Source: an uncultured Tolumonas sp.
Lineage (GTDB): Bacteria > Pseudomonadota > Gammaproteobacteria > Enterobacterales > Aeromonadaceae
Length of the DNA stretch: 64,000 nucleotides
Reading direction: 5' to 3'
NCBI RefSeq assembly: GCF_963556105.2
Contig: NZ_OY829944.1
Span: forward strand, 750,501 to 814,500
A model generated the notes under the pieces. That model was not told the origin of the DNA. It was given only the letters and a program-made list of their open reading frames with translations, and did not search any database. Positions 27,107 to 38,166 of the stretch are shown piece by piece. The position numbers and the translations under genes were made by a program. Positions within the stretch are counted from its first letter, which is position 1, and every line of letters starts with the position of its first letter.

Positions 27107-27640
27107 TTATTTGCTTTCTTCGTAACGTACTACAGACGCTTCGATTTCAGCGATGGCTTCAGCTTTGTCGCCCCAGCCTTCAACTTTCACCCATTTACCG
27201 GCTTCCAGCTCTTTATAACGTTCAAAGAAATGGCGGATCTGCGCTTTCAGCAGTTCTGGCAGTTCATGTACGTCGCTGATGTGTTCGTATTGTTTAGTCA
27301 GTTTGCTGTGTGGTACAGCAACCAGTTTTGCGTCCTGACCTGCTTCATCGCTCATTTTCAGCACGCCAACTGGGCGGCAGCGGATCACAGAACCTGGGAT
27401 CAATGGGTATGGAGTCGGCACCAGCACGTCTACTGGGTCACCATCCAACGACAGGGTGTTGTTGATGTAACCGTAGTTGCATGGATAGAACATTGGGGTC
27501 GACATGAAACGGTCTACAAATATGGCGCCAGACGCTTTGTCGATTTCATATTTGATTGGATCAGCATTTTGCGGGATCTCAATAACTACATAGATATCTT
27601 CCGGCATTTCTTTGCCAGCAGGAACCAAATTCAAGCTCAT
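27107..27640 (-). CDS. ppa: Inorganic pyrophosphatase
   Basis: Family I soluble pyrophosphatase, a hexamer in relatives, which hydrolyses PPi from biosynthesis, including the ATP sulfurylase step upstream. The 177 residues contain the metal-binding signature DGDPVDVLV with its three aspartates, plus [11 protein letters not shown] and the KYEIDK segment. Length is normal. AAAAGGGAAACGCC precedes the ATG. It is monocistronic and divergent from mpl across 155 bases. Confidence 0.96.
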   Translation of the reverse strand: MSLNLVPAGKEMPEDIYVVIEIPQNADPIKYEIDKASGAIFVDRFMSTPMFYPCNYGYINNTLSLDGDPVDVLVPTPYPLIPGSVIRCRPVGVLKMSDEAGQDAKLVAVPHSKLTKQYEHISDVHELPELLKAQIRHFFERYKELEAGKWVKVEGWGDKAEAIAEIEASVVRYEESK

Positions 27641-27795
27641 GGCGTTTCCCTTTTTTAATTAATAGTAGGTTGCAGCCGCCTATTATAACGGGGCTGATAT
27701 AAATCGCTACCAACCCGCGCTGCAGAGTGATGGCACAAAGTGCATTGCTTCATTAGAATCAGTGTTTTAGTTTTCTTAAATTCAGGTAATCCTGT

Positions 27796-29163
27796 ATGCA
27801 TATTCACATTCTGGGCATCTGCGGCACCTTTATGGGCGGTATTGCGGTGCTGGCGAAACAACAGGGTCACAAAGTGACCGGCTCTGATCTTAACGTTTAT
27901 CCGCCGATGAGCACGCAGTTAGAAGAGCAGGGCATTGAGCTGGTGCAGGGCTACGATCCATCACAACTCGATCCGGCACCTGATATGGTGGTGATTGGTA
28001 ATGCGATGAGCCGTGGCAATCCGTGTGTGGAATATGTATTAAACCGCAATTTGCCGTATACCTCCGGCCCAGAGTGGTTGCGTGACAATGTATTACAACA
28101 GCGCTGGGTGATCGGTGTTGCTGGTACGCACGGTAAAACCACGACCTCCAGCATGGTGGCATGGATTTTAGAACATGCGGGCTTAGAACCGGGGTTCCTG
28201 ATCGGCGGTGTGCCGGGCAATTTCCCTTTCTCTGCCCGTTTGGGTAATGCACCGTTTTTCGTCATCGAAGCCGATGAATATGACTGCGCATTTTTCGATA
28301 AGCGCTCTAAGTTCGTTCATTACCGTCCCCGCACCTTGATCATGAATAACCTCGAATATGATCATGCAGATATTTTCCCCGATCTGGCGTCGATCCAACG
28401 TCAATTCCACCATCTGGTGCGCACCGTGCCATCGAATGGCCGCATTCTCATGCCCGCGCATGATCCGGCGTTGGCGGAAGTGCGTACTATGGGCTGCTGG
28501 AGCGAAATCGAGCTGGTGGAAGGTGAGGGTGCTAACTGGCAAGCCAAATTACTGAAAGAAGATGGCTCGGCATTCGCTGTCGTTTTAAACGGTGAAGTGC
28601 AAGGCGAAGTGCATTGGTGCGGTCTCGGTCGCCACAACGTACATAATGGCCTGATGGCGATTGCGGCAGCACGCCATGCCGGTGTGCGTGTGGTCGATGG
28701 TATTGCGGCACTGAATGAATTCATCATGCCGAAACGACGGATGGAGCTGCGCGGCGAAGTGGCCGGCATTAAGCTGTATGACGACTTTGCGCATCACCCA
28801 ACTGCGATCGCGACTACCATTGCAGGGCTGCGGGCGAAAGTGGGAACCGCACGTATTCTGGCTGTGTTGGAACCACGCTCGAACACCATGAAAATGGGCG
28901 TTCATCAGGGCGAGCTGATCAAGAGTCTGGTGCAGGCCGATAAAGCCTATCTGTTTGCCCCGACCGGATTAGGTTGGGATATCCACCAGTTGGCACTGAA
29001 AGCGCCGATCCCGACCACCGTACAGCATGATATTCATCATCTGGTCTATATGCTGGCTGCCGAAGCAAAGCCTGGCGATCAGATCCTGATCATGAGTAAT
29101 GGCGGCTTCGATGGCATTCATCTGAAGTTGCTGGATAAATTAACTAAATTACATTCAAAGTAA
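27796..29163 (+). CDS. mpl: UDP-N-acetylmuramate:L-Ala-gamma-D-Glu-meso-DAP ligase
   Basis: Murein tripeptide ligase of cell-wall recycling; it joins recovered tripeptide to UDP-MurNAc. The 455 residues show the Mur ligase fold: N-terminal UDP-binding motif [18 protein letters not shown], the ATP loop GTHGKTTTS (about residues 110-118), and the C-terminal [36 protein letters not shown] is characteristic of Mpl. The gene precedes ubiX by 11 bases, likely one operon. Confidence 0.95.
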   Translation: MHIHILGICGTFMGGIAVLAKQQGHKVTGSDLNVYPPMSTQLEEQGIELVQGYDPSQLDPAPDMVVIGNAMSRGNPCVEYVLNRNLPYTSGPEWLRDNVLQQRWVIGVAGTHGKTTTSSMVAWILEHAGLEPGFLIGGVPGNFPFSARLGNAPFFVIEADEYDCAFFDKRSKFVHYRPRTLIMNNLEYDHADIFPDLASIQRQFHHLVRTVPSNGRILMPAHDPALAEVRTMGCWSEIELVEGEGANWQAKLLKEDGSAFAVVLNGEVQGEVHWCGLGRHNVHNGLMAIAAARHAGVRVVDGIAALNEFIMPKRRMELRGEVAGIKLYDDFAHHPTAIATTIAGLRAKVGTARILAVLEPRSNTMKMGVHQGELIKSLVQADKAYLFAPTGLGWDIHQLALKAPIPTTVQHDIHHLVYMLAAEAKPGDQILIMSNGGFDGIHLKLLDKLTKLHSK

Positions 29164-29174
29164 TTGGAGTAAGC

Positions 29175-29777
29175 ATGACTCAGGCGATCACCTTGGCAAT
29201 TACCGGTGCATCCGGTGCAGTGTATGGCGTTCGCCTGTTGGAACAATTACTCTCCGCGGGCTGTCAGGTTCATCTGTTGCTCTCGTCTGCCGCGCAAGTG
29301 GTGCTGGCGACGGAATTGGAGCTGAATTGGCCGGCAGACCCGCAAGCCTGTCAGCAATTTTTACTCCAGCAGTATGGTTGTGATGAGCATCAGCTGCGGG
29401 TTTATGGCCGTGATGACTGGTTTTCACCGGTCGCCTCGGGTTCTGCGGCACCTAAACAGATGGTGGTTTGTCCGTGTTCTATGGGCACGCTGGCCGCCAT
29501 TGCCCACGGTATGTCAGATAATTTGATTGAGCGCGCGGCCGACGTGGTGCTAAAAGAGCGAGGGCATTTATTGCTGGTGCCGCGAGAAACACCTTACTCC
29601 GCGATTCATCTGGAAAATATGCTCAAGCTGACTCAGCTGGGGGCGACGATACTACCGGCTTCACCGGGTTTTTATCATAAACCGCAGAGCATCGGCGATC
29701 TGGTCAACTTTCTGGTGGCTCGCATTCTCGATCATCTGCATATCAAACAAGTCATCTCGCCGCGTTGGTCTGAATAG
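29175..29777 (+). CDS. ubiX: Flavin prenyltransferase UbiX
   Basis: Makes prenylated FMN from dimethylallyl phosphate and FMN, the cofactor for UbiD decarboxylases in ubiquinone synthesis. The 200 residues have the flavoprotein start [18 protein letters not shown], the [24 protein letters not shown] core and [29 protein letters not shown] lies before the ATG. It follows mpl closely. Length and motifs are normal. Confidence 0.95.
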   Translation: MTQAITLAITGASGAVYGVRLLEQLLSAGCQVHLLLSSAAQVVLATELELNWPADPQACQQFLLQQYGCDEHQLRVYGRDDWFSPVASGSAAPKQMVVCPCSMGTLAAIAHGMSDNLIERAADVVLKERGHLLLVPRETPYSAIHLENMLKLTQLGATILPASPGFYHKPQSIGDLVNFLVARILDHLHIKQVISPRWSE

Positions 29778-29857
29778 GGTCAACTTCTCACTGTCTTCCA
29801 TCATGGCACTCTATTTGCCTGCTTATGTTCAGCGCATAAGAGAGCATGGGGTAAAAC

Positions 29858-31492
29858 ATGATGGGATTCCGGCATTTATCGATTGGCCGTAAGTTGGGTG
29901 TCAGTTTTGGCATCATTGGTTTACTGGTGGTAGTGCTGGGTGGTGTCAGCGGTTATTTGTTACAGCGCCTGAACGCCCACGTGGAATATATTACCGGTAA
30001 CGTAGAGCCCAGTCTGGTCAACATCTTGCGGATGGATGTGCTGGTTTCCGATTTCCGTCAGATCCAATTACGCCAGTCCGGTTTTGCGACCAGCGAAGAA
30101 AAAATACAATTCCAAAATGCCCTAAAACAGTACTCCGCACAGATCCGTCAAGTGTTACAGACCAGTCAGCAATGGCTGACATTGCCTCAGGAACTGGCAT
30201 TACAAACCAAACTTACCGAGCAATGGCACCAATATGAAGCATTTCAGCAGCAGTTCCAGTCATTACTGGATGAAGGCAGCACTGCGGACGCGAAAGATTT
30301 AATTGTGGAAGAGGGGCTACCTAAATATCAGCAGCTTAAAAGCAGCCTATCTGTGCTGGAAGCCGCGCTGAATGACAAGTCAGTGAATACCTCAAAAGCT
30401 GCAACGACACTGTTTCATGCTTCCATTTGGCAGATCAGCACACTGATCGGCTTGGTTTTATTACTGGTGTTACTGGGGGCCTTGGGTTTAGGTGCCCAGA
30501 TCCGTAAACCATTACACTCTTTGTTGCAGCAGGCTAAACGTATTGCCGCAGGCGATCTGACACACCCGATGAACTTGTCGCAATTGAATCGGGATGAAAT
30601 TGGCACGTTGGCACACGCTTTTGCCGATATGCAGCAGAATTTACATCAACTGATTGAACAAGTGGCCATGACCGTCAGTCATATGAGTGAGCAAGTGGAA
30701 ACCGGCCAGCATGTGGCCAAAAACTCGGCATCCAGCATTAGCACGCAAGAACAGGAACTGACCTATCTGGCCACCGCGATGAACGAGATGACATCTACGG
30801 TGGCTGATGTGGCACGCAGTACCATTCATGCAGCGCAGGAAGCTCAGCATGCGGCCACGGAAGCTTCAGATGGCGGCCAAGTGGTGGAGCGCACGATCCA
30901 CGCTATCCAGCGCGTTGCTGACGATGTTGAACAGACGACGACACTGATCACTTCGCTGGCTCACGACAGCAGTAAAATCAGCTTAGTGTTAGATGTGATC
31001 CGTGGCATTGCCGAACAAACCAATTTACTGGCTCTGAACGCGGCGATTGAAGCCGCCCGTGCGGGTGAACAGGGGCGAGGTTTTGCGGTGGTGGCCGATG
31101 AAGTTCGCTCGCTGGCGCAACGCACACAACATTCCACGCAAGAAATCCAGAATATCATCGGTAGCTTACAGCAACATAGCGACGATGCTGTGCAAGCGAT
31201 GCAGCACAGTAGCAAGATGGTGAAAGACAGCGTTGAAGAAGCACATCAAGCTGGTGAGCGTATTGCGGTGATTGCTGGTGCGGTACAAGAGATCGCGGAT
31301 ATGACCACGCAAATTGCAAGTGCCACCGAACAGCAAAACAGCGTGGCAGAAGATTTGAATAAAAATATTGATACGATCCATTCCTCAGTGAAAGTGATCG
31401 CGTTAGGGGCTAATCAGACGGCGGAATCCAGCCAGTCACTGGCGCAACTGACTGCTCAATTACGCCAAATGACAATGCAGTTCCAGACATAA
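29858..31492 (+). CDS. Methyl-accepting chemotaxis protein
   Basis: A 544-residue chemoreceptor. Two membrane helices (about residues 11-32 and 188-210) flank a periplasmic region of about 150 residues predicted as a four-helix bundle, without PAS or Cache marks. A HAMP domain follows ([21 protein letters not shown]). The cytoplasmic hairpin tip reads [20 protein letters not shown] then [20 protein letters not shown]. Methylation helices flank it. No che genes are adjacent. The ligand is unknown. It is monocistronic, with no clear sigma-28 promoter. Confidence 0.94.
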   Translation: MMGFRHLSIGRKLGVSFGIIGLLVVVLGGVSGYLLQRLNAHVEYITGNVEPSLVNILRMDVLVSDFRQIQLRQSGFATSEEKIQFQNALKQYSAQIRQVLQTSQQWLTLPQELALQTKLTEQWHQYEAFQQQFQSLLDEGSTADAKDLIVEEGLPKYQQLKSSLSVLEAALNDKSVNTSKAATTLFHASIWQISTLIGLVLLLVLLGALGLGAQIRKPLHSLLQQAKRIAAGDLTHPMNLSQLNRDEIGTLAHAFADMQQNLHQLIEQVAMTVSHMSEQVETGQHVAKNSASSISTQEQELTYLATAMNEMTSTVADVARSTIHAAQEAQHAATEASDGGQVVERTIHAIQRVADDVEQTTTLITSLAHDSSKISLVLDVIRGIAEQTNLLALNAAIEAARAGEQGRGFAVVADEVRSLAQRTQHSTQEIQNIIGSLQQHSDDAVQAMQHSSKMVKDSVEEAHQAGERIAVIAGAVQEIADMTTQIASATEQQNSVAEDLNKNIDTIHSSVKVIALGANQTAESSQSLAQLTAQLRQMTMQFQT

Positions 31493-31511
31493 CAATGTGC
31501 TAATCAATTAA

Positions 31512-32024
31512 TTAGTAATTAGGTGGTGCCACTTCAAGGTATTCACCATTACTGTTCAGACGATAATAACGTCCGTTTTGGGTGTAATAACGAACCCCGT
31601 TAATATCCACCACATTCATGACCGAACCTGTATTAGCAATAGTGCTGGTGGTGGCACCGTTATTGATAATAGTGACGTTGCTGGTAGCGGGGGCCGGAAC
31701 CTGTTCATAGACACCGCCATGCATACGATAAAACAACTCATTTAAAACAAAATAGGTAACACCCGCAGCAATAACGGTTTTATAGCCTGGTGGCATGATG
31801 TTGTAACGCACAGGCGCTTCGTAATATCGAGGGCCGTATACCCGTACTGGGCCGGGGTAATAACGCACGGGCCCAGGGTAAAATCCCCCATCATGATCGT
31901 GGTGATGATGTTCCCAACGGCCATCACCATCCCCCGGACCGTCAAAATGAGGTCTTGCCTGCACCTGTGAAAGTGGTAACAAAGCTGCGGCCATAAACAA
32001 CGATATGATCCGACGGTATTTCAT
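31512..32024 (-). CDS. Putative exported glycine/histidine/tyrosine-rich protein
   Basis: A 170-residue protein with a signal peptide ending near VQARPH. The mature N-terminus is rich in H, D, G and P (GRWEHHHHDHDGGFYPG), then carries PVRYYPGPVRVYGPRYY. The middle part has one hydrophobic stretch (KTVIAAGVTYFVLNELFY). The end contains a pair of short repeats, GVRYYTQNGRYYRL, like the DUF6515-type envelope proteins. The histidine cluster could bind metal. Function is not known. It converges with the chemoreceptor gene, 19 bases apart. Confidence 0.75.
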   Translation of the reverse strand: MKYRRIISLFMAAALLPLSQVQARPHFDGPGDGDGRWEHHHHDHDGGFYPGPVRYYPGPVRVYGPRYYEAPVRYNIMPPGYKTVIAAGVTYFVLNELFYRMHGGVYEQVPAPATSNVTIINNGATTSTIANTGSVMNVVDINGVRYYTQNGRYYRLNSNGEYLEVAPPNY

Positions 32025-32160
32025 AAAAACTCCCCAAATCGCCTTTTGGCAAGACTAACCTAATTATAATCGATGGCAAATTTATGTGAAATCTGTAGCA
32101 AATTGTGTCAATTTCATAAGTGCATCGATTTACAGGAAATAATGTTCAGAAGGAAAAATA

Positions 32161-32643
32161 ATGCTAAAAATATTAACGGTGGATTATCAAAATGCTCAGC
32201 AAATGGCTGATTTATTGATGCTATTGGATCTGTATGCACAAGATCCAATGGGCGGTGGTGAACCACTCACGGCTGAGTGCCGCACCCGACTGCCGCAAAC
32301 ATTACAACAGTGCGCTTCCGCCGTTTCATTGATTGCTTATTGGAATGAACAACCAGCCGGGTTGTTGAACGCTTTTCAGACGGTATCGACTTTTGCCGCT
32401 CGCCCATTAATTAACATTCATGATTTGGCCGTCGCGTCAGCTTTTCGTGGGCAAGGTATTGCAACAGCCTTGTTACAGCAGATTGAGCAGATCGCTCGTG
32501 AGCGCGATTGCTGCAAACTGACGTTGGAAGTGTTATCCGGCAATCACACGGCGCAACAAACCTATCATCGCTGTGGTTTTTCCGGCTATGAGCTAGACCC
32601 AACCCAAGGCCATGCGTTGTTCTGGCAGAAAAAACTCGTCTAG
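32161..32643 (+). CDS. GNAT-family N-acetyltransferase
   Basis: A 160-residue acetyl-CoA-dependent transferase. The acetyl-CoA loop is RGQGIATALLQQIEQIARE, preceded by beta strand INIHDLAVAS and followed by the GNHTAQQTYHRCGF segment near the C-terminus. The substrate cannot be told; some relatives act on small amines or antibiotics. GAAGGAAAAATA precedes the ATG. It converges with modF, with the modF stop inside a small hairpin. Confidence 0.88.
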   Translation: MLKILTVDYQNAQQMADLLMLLDLYAQDPMGGGEPLTAECRTRLPQTLQQCASAVSLIAYWNEQPAGLLNAFQTVSTFAARPLINIHDLAVASAFRGQGIATALLQQIEQIARERDCCKLTLEVLSGNHTAQQTYHRCGFSGYELDPTQGHALFWQKKLV

Positions 32644-32680
32644 CTTTTATTGCTGCTTATCTGGTTTCATTCTCGCCTGA

Positions 32681-34132
32681 TTACAGGCGAGTCACTTCAT
32701 AACGATAACCACCTGCGGGCGCTGGAATAAACTGTAGGCGGTGCGTCATGCAGGTCGGCACATCTTCCGCATGGTGCGAGACGTACAACAGCTGACTGTG
32801 GCTATGGGCAACTAGGCGATCTATATATTGCAACACCAAATGGCGGTTCAGGCTATCTAAGCCCTGCAGCGGTTCGTCCAAGATCAGTAAGGTTGGGTGT
32901 TTCACCATTGCACGGGCAATCAGCAATAAACGCTGTTGTCCGTAGGAAAGCTGCAGAAAGGATGCTTGCTCTTGTTTTTCCATGCCGAGTAATTTCAGCC
33001 ATTGGCGGGCCAGTTTAATTTCCTGATCGCCGGGTTGCTGATACAGGCCAATGGAATCATAAAAGCCGGATAACATCACGGTCAGTGGCGTGCCCGCCAC
33101 ACGATAAGCCATATGTAATGCTGGGCTGACAATGCCCATGTGTTGTTTTATTTCCCAGATACTTTCCCCTGAGCCACGACGTCGGCCAAATAACGTAATG
33201 TTGTTGTTATAACACTGCGGATGATCGCCAGTGATCAGATGTAATAAAGTGGTTTTACCACAGCCATTGGGGCCGGCAATATGCCAGTGCTCACCGTGGT
33301 TTAGCTGCCAGTTGAGATCATGCAATATGACCCGTTCGTCATAACTGACTTTGATCTGCTGCAGCTCAATTAAAGGGTCAGCAAAAGTCGGTTTTTCAGT
33401 TTGATGTAACGCGGGTGGCAGTGTTAACTCGGTTGCAGAAGCACAATGTAATAATTGTTGCGTTAGCGGATCAGCAAAGAAGGTGTTTCTGGGCTGCAGG
33501 TGCTGGAATTGGCAATCCAATATCCAACCTAACTGCTCCGCAAACGGCGGGATCTCATCAAAGCGATTGACGATCAGAGCTAAGGCTATGCCTTTTTGTA
33601 ATAGCTGTTCTAAGGTGGCCATAAGTTGTGCGCGCGCCTGCACATCAAGCCCATCAAACGGTTCATCCAGAATCAATAACTCAGGTTCTGACATCAGCGC
33701 TTGAGCTAATAATACTTTGCGACCTTCACCGCTGGATAATGCCGTAAATGGTTGTGCGAGCAGATGGCTAATTCCAAATAATGCAGCTAATTCATGGCAA
33801 TGTGTGGTGTTGTGATGCGTCTGTTGAATCAGATTTTCCACTGAAGTGGCGATCTCTTCTTCTGCACCCAGCATATCGGTATTCGTGCGTTGCCACTCGT
33901 CATCATAAAGTTTAATCTGTTTCTCAAAAGAGACCATTTCAGACCGCAGATGATGAATTAATTCTCCCGACTCTGCAGGTAATTCCTGATTTAAAATGCG
34001 GGCCATTATGGTCTTACCGCTACCGTTGTTACCGATAATCGTGCAGCATTCACCAGCGTTAAGATGAAAAGAAGAAATGGTTAATTTTTTGTCGGTTCCA
34101 ACAGGGAATGTGGCTGCATTTATAGCTAGCAT
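32681..34132 (-). CDS. modF: ModF-like ABC ATPase with two nucleotide-binding domains
   Basis: A cytosolic double ABC protein, close to E. coli ModF (PhrA). The ATG at 34132 was chosen, giving 483 residues, because GAGG lies before it and MLAINAATFPV begins the domain; the longer frame to 34201 is not needed. Walker A motifs are GNNGSGKT and GPNGCGKT. The signature LSSGEGRK and LSYGQQRL and the Walker B LLILDEPFDGLD and LLILDEPLQGLD complete the two domains. Segments such as GDHPQCYNNNITLFGRRRG are ModF-specific. No modE or modABC is in the window, so the molybdate link rests on homology alone. Confidence 0.88.
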   Translation of the reverse strand: MLAINAATFPVGTDKKLTISSFHLNAGECCTIIGNNGSGKTIMARILNQELPAESGELIHHLRSEMVSFEKQIKLYDDEWQRTNTDMLGAEEEIATSVENLIQQTHHNTTHCHELAALFGISHLLAQPFTALSSGEGRKVLLAQALMSEPELLILDEPFDGLDVQARAQLMATLEQLLQKGIALALIVNRFDEIPPFAEQLGWILDCQFQHLQPRNTFFADPLTQQLLHCASATELTLPPALHQTEKPTFADPLIELQQIKVSYDERVILHDLNWQLNHGEHWHIAGPNGCGKTTLLHLITGDHPQCYNNNITLFGRRRGSGESIWEIKQHMGIVSPALHMAYRVAGTPLTVMLSGFYDSIGLYQQPGDQEIKLARQWLKLLGMEKQEQASFLQLSYGQQRLLLIARAMVKHPTLLILDEPLQGLDSLNRHLVLQYIDRLVAHSHSQLLYVSHHAEDVPTCMTHRLQFIPAPAGGYRYEVTRL

Positions 34133-34251
34133 GAGCAAATACCTCGGGAAAGTAGGTGATGCCCGGTCAAGATTGCGGGTAAAAATAAAAACGGGCACCA
34201 CAGATGTAAATCAGTCATCTGAAAAAATATAAATAAAGCGGCGGGATCAAC

Positions 34252-37200
34252 ATGGAAAACCCAGCAGGCGAAATCCTTTATCAGGAATTGCCATATCATG
34301 TATTACTCACATCGAATGCTAAGCGCAGCCCGTTAAAAACTATTTGGCTGGTCATGTTGCTTTCGGTGATTGGGCTCACCATCTTTGGCCATCGGCTAAC
34401 CATCGATTCTAGTTTGTTATCTATCAACAACGGCAACTTATCTCTCCAGCTAGATCCAACGGTTTCATTGAGTTTATTGTCATTACTCTGGTTTGGCTTA
34501 CGCTGGAGTATATTGCCATTGTTTGCCATTACATTACTGCAAACGACCTTGCATGGCGATATCCCCCAGGCATTGGTGTTTGCTGCCAGCCATCTGATGT
34601 TATTTGGCATGATTGCGCAGGCTTACCGTTCATTACCATTGTCATTAGATTTTAAGCGCCTGCATAGCTGGTTTACATTTTTGTTGGTGATGTTTATTAG
34701 CTGTTCCATTGGCGCGGGCGTTGATCTGCTGTTGAGTAATATTGCGGTGACTGCGCAGTATCAGCATTGGTTGCAATGGTGGGTGTGTAATTGGTTAGAC
34801 GCAATCATGATATTGCCATTGCTGTTTTGTTTCACACCCTATGTTCATCAATACCGTGGCCATCTTTTTCCAGTGACTACCACGTCTATTTATCCCCGCC
34901 GGCAGGCAACATTGTCAGTTATTTTGCTGATTTCGGGAGTGTTACTTTATCTCTCATTGTCTTATTCATTGGGGCTGAGTTCGCTGGCTGCGGTTAAATC
35001 TGATGCTGAAAAAACTGTGGGTCGTTTCTCAGAGATTGTCTTACTGACGCTGTGTATATCTGGTTTTATTATGATCAGCCTTGCATATCTTGGTTATCAT
35101 ATTTTTCGACATTGGTCTGTTTTTCTGGAACACCAAGCCCATGAAGCCATACGGGCAAATGAGGCTAAATCGCACCTGTTGTCAAAGATGACGCGGGAAT
35201 TACATACGCCTTTAAATACCATTACCGGTTTAACTCGCTTAGCCTTGGGCTCTACGCTGACACAACCACAACGTGAACAGATCAACAAAATCAGAACATC
35301 CGCTGCCTTGTTAAATAGCGTCATCAACGAGCTGTTGGATTACTCCAAAATTGAAGCGAACCAGTTGGCGTTAGAGTTCACCGCGTTTGCTTTAGAAGAG
35401 GTGGTGAACCGTGTGGCGGGTGTATTAAGCCCCAACTGCAGTGAGAGACGAATTTCTTTTATTGTCGATTTATCTCCTGATATTCCTCGTTTCATTCTTG
35501 GCGATCCGCTACGAGTAGAACAAATTCTGCTTACTTTATTAAGTCATGCAATTAAGCAGACCCATCGTGGTCACGTGTTATTACGTATTACCCCGGGTGT
35601 AAAAAATGAGTCTCATTTAAAGCTTTATTTTGAGATTGTTGATACAGGCACGGGGATGGACGCTACACAAATTTCCGAGCTCTTCCAGCCCTTCCAACAA
35701 CACGACAATACGGTTGCTTCTGGCGGTAGTGGGTTGGGTCTGGCGATCAGTCAACAGTTAGTCAGGTTAATGGGCGGTGATATTCATGTTTCCAGCGAAG
35801 TCGGTGTTGGAACAGAGTTTGTTTTTTCTCTTCAGGTCGGTTTCCGGCCGGATAGTGTGTCTGGAAATATCGGGTTTGTTTGCAATAAGCGCTGGTTGCT
35901 GCTGCATAACCAACCGGAAATTGCTGCGATTTTAAATACACAATTACAGCGTATCGGCGGCACAGTACATGATTTGGGGCATGAATTACTGATCCAGCAA
36001 TGGCTCGGTGGCATGCTAAACCATGAAATAGCAACCCCCGATATGCTGCTGTTAAGTCATCGTATTGGTGCTATCGACGGTATTACGTTATTACGTAAAT
36101 TACGTGCTATGCCAGCCTGGAAAACAACGCCGGTTTTATTTTTGTCTCCGCAATCAGAAGAAGATAATTACCGTACGTTGCTGAATGACGATCCGTATAC
36201 GGAACTGCTGCCATTACCGTTTTATGGGGTAATGCTGTGTAATGCCATTATGTCTGTGTTGGGGTTAGGTGCCAGAACCTCGATTACTCGTCTGCCGGCG
36301 CATGACTGGCGAAATATACTGCATGATATTGATGTTTTGTTGGTTGAGGACAATGCCATTAATCGTCAGGTGGCATTAGAAACCTTGCAACAGGTTGGTG
36401 TGGCGGTACAGGTGGCTGAAAACGGTAAAGAGGGTATCGAAAAAGCCACCCGAGGAAAATTTGATTTGATCCTGATGGATGTTGACTTACCAGAGGTCGA
36501 TGGCATCACCGCAACTTATTGGCTAAGAAACCAAGGTTATAACACGCCAATCTTAGCGATGACGGCTTTCGACGACCCCAAAGAGCGGGAGCGCTGCCTG
36601 AAAGCCGGAATGAATGACTTTATGATCAAGCCCTTCGAGCCTGACACACTGTATTCCTTAGTGTATCGCTGGACGATAGGGCAGGGCGAGCAAACGGAAT
36701 TAGTTAAAGATATACCTGATAGTCATCCATTCTTAGAGCCTTCGTCACCATCAGAAATAGCCTTGGACGTCATTTTGGGTTTTTCCCGGGTAGGTAACAA
36801 CCCTCAGCTTTATCAGCAGATCTTAGGTACGTTCCGGGATGAATACAGCGATCAAGGGCGGAAATTATTGGCCATGGTCGAACGTGAAGAATGGGTTGCT
36901 CTGGAGCGGATTGCGCATAATTTGAAATCGGTAGCTCGTTATATTGGTGCCGATGGATTGTCAGCTGCAGCCAGCGATCTAGAGTTATTACTCCGTCGTC
37001 ATGAAGCAAGAGCCTCCCGTGCCATCATGACCAAAAAACTGGTCGCGAATATTCATATTTTGCTGATGGCGGTGTTCGATATCATCAAATCAATTCCCGT
37101 CATTGCGGAGGCAGGTAAAACGGCTGGTGGTGATATTGAAGCACTGGAACAGCAGCAAGATAAGCAAAACTTACCCCGGATATTGGTTATTGATGATGAG

Positions 37201-38055
37201 CTGATCCATCGACAAATGCTGAGTTCGTTATTACAACATGATTGTGACGTGTTAGCTGTTGCTGATAGTACAACAGCTCTGGAGTTAGTATTTAAACAAC
37301 CGGTAGATTTGATTTTACTGGATATGGTTATGCCCGATGTTCGCGGTGATGAAGTGATGCGTCAATTGCGTAGCCACCCGGCCACACGAGATATTGATAT
37401 TGTGATCATCAGTTCCCGTCATGATGTTGAAGATGAAGAGACCGGTTTTTTGATGGGTGCTATCGATTACATTACCAAGCCGTTTTACCCCACTATTGTG
37501 CAAGCGCGGATCCGCAATGTATTAAGGTTGATCCATCAACGTCGTTTATTAGACCAGCTGGCGCATTTAGATGGTCTGACCGGAATTCCCAATCGTCGTA
37601 AATTTGAACAAGTCATCGAGAATGAGTGGGCTCGTCATCAACGGGCAGCGCAGCCGCTTTCATTAGCAATTCTCGATGTAGATCATTTCAAGCGTTTTAA
37701 CGACACCTTTGGTCATGCGCGGGGTGATGATGTTTTGCAGGCAGTTGCCAGTTCTATTCGTGACATGTTGCGACGGACGGGTGATTTCGCGGCTCGTTTG
37801 GGGGGTGAAGAGTTTGTCTTAGTGTTTAGTGGCGCAGATGCGCAAAGCAGTGCCGTGATGGCAGAACATGTTCGCCGGGCCATGGAGCAGATTGAATTAC
37901 CAGTTGGTAAAATTACCGTCAGTATTGGTGGGGTCACGTTGATCCCGGAAGGGCAGTACTCTTTGGAACAGGCGATGGAAACAGCCGACCAATTACTCTA
38001 TGAAGCGAAACAAAATGGTCGTAACCGTGTTTGTTGGCAATCAAGACTTAATTAA
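34252..38055 (+). CDS. Hybrid sensor kinase with MASE1-like sensor, three receivers, HPt and GGDEF
   Basis: A 1267-residue membrane signalling protein. Residues 1-290 carry about eight hydrophobic helices of MASE1 type. HisKA follows with the phospho-acceptor H318 (RELHTPLN). The HATPase domain has G1 (DTGTGM, 464-469) and G2 (GSGLGLAI, from 492), but the N-box reads SHAIKQT with H432 where Asn is expected. A degenerate receiver (about 553-665) has S602 at the acceptor position. A good receiver has D743, an HPt domain has H889, and a third receiver has D1024. The C-terminal GGDEF domain has GGEEF at 1184-1188 and an inhibitory RxxD site at 1175-1178. It likely relays phosphate to control c-di-GMP synthesis. 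It is monocistronic, followed by an unrelated small gene. Confidence 0.92.
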   Translation: MENPAGEILYQELPYHVLLTSNAKRSPLKTIWLVMLLSVIGLTIFGHRLTIDSSLLSINNGNLSLQLDPTVSLSLLSLLWFGLRWSILPLFAITLLQTTLHGDIPQALVFAASHLMLFGMIAQAYRSLPLSLDFKRLHSWFTFLLVMFISCSIGAGVDLLLSNIAVTAQYQHWLQWWVCNWLDAIMILPLLFCFTPYVHQYRGHLFPVTTTSIYPRRQATLSVILLISGVLLYLSLSYSLGLSSLAAVKSDAEKTVGRFSEIVLLTLCISGFIMISLAYLGYHIFRHWSVFLEHQAHEAIRANEAKSHLLSKMTRELHTPLNTITGLTRLALGSTLTQPQREQINKIRTSAALLNSVINELLDYSKIEANQLALEFTAFALEEVVNRVAGVLSPNCSERRISFIVDLSPDIPRFILGDPLRVEQILLTLLSHAIKQTHRGHVLLRITPGVKNESHLKLYFEIVDTGTGMDATQISELFQPFQQHDNTVASGGSGLGLAISQQLVRLMGGDIHVSSEVGVGTEFVFSLQVGFRPDSVSGNIGFVCNKRWLLLHNQPEIAAILNTQLQRIGGTVHDLGHELLIQQWLGGMLNHEIATPDMLLLSHRIGAIDGITLLRKLRAMPAWKTTPVLFLSPQSEEDNYRTLLNDDPYTELLPLPFYGVMLCNAIMSVLGLGARTSITRLPAHDWRNILHDIDVLLVEDNAINRQVALETLQQVGVAVQVAENGKEGIEKATRGKFDLILMDVDLPEVDGITATYWLRNQGYNTPILAMTAFDDPKERERCLKAGMNDFMIKPFEPDTLYSLVYRWTIGQGEQTELVKDIPDSHPFLEPSSPSEIALDVILGFSRVGNNPQLYQQILGTFRDEYSDQGRKLLAMVEREEWVALERIAHNLKSVARYIGADGLSAAASDLELLLRRHEARASRAIMTKKLVANIHILLMAVFDIIKSIPVIAEAGKTAGGDIEALEQQQDKQNLPRILVIDDELIHRQMLSSLLQHDCDVLAVADSTTALELVFKQPVDLILLDMVMPDVRGDEVMRQLRSHPATRDIDIVIISSRHDVEDEETGFLMGAIDYITKPFYPTIVQARIRNVLRLIHQRRLLDQLAHLDGLTGIPNRRKFEQVIENEWARHQRAAQPLSLAILDVDHFKRFNDTFGHARGDDVLQAVASSIRDMLRRTGDFAARLGGEEFVLVFSGADAQSSAVMAEHVRRAMEQIELPVGKITVSIGGVTLIPEGQYSLEQAMETADQLLYEAKQNGRNRVCWQSRLN

Positions 38056-38166
38056 CACGAGTGAAAAATCAGGCCGCTATAACTTGCATCTCATGGTGAA
38101 CTACCCGATGGTTATATTAAGCAACGATAAAAATCGAACTAAATTGCTCAAAGGAAGGAGAAAGCC

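Noticed and set aside
32672-32691. Hairpin CTCGCCTG/CAGGCGAG as a terminator between the GNAT gene and modF
   Set aside because: No T-run follows on either strand, and the modF stop codon lies within it.
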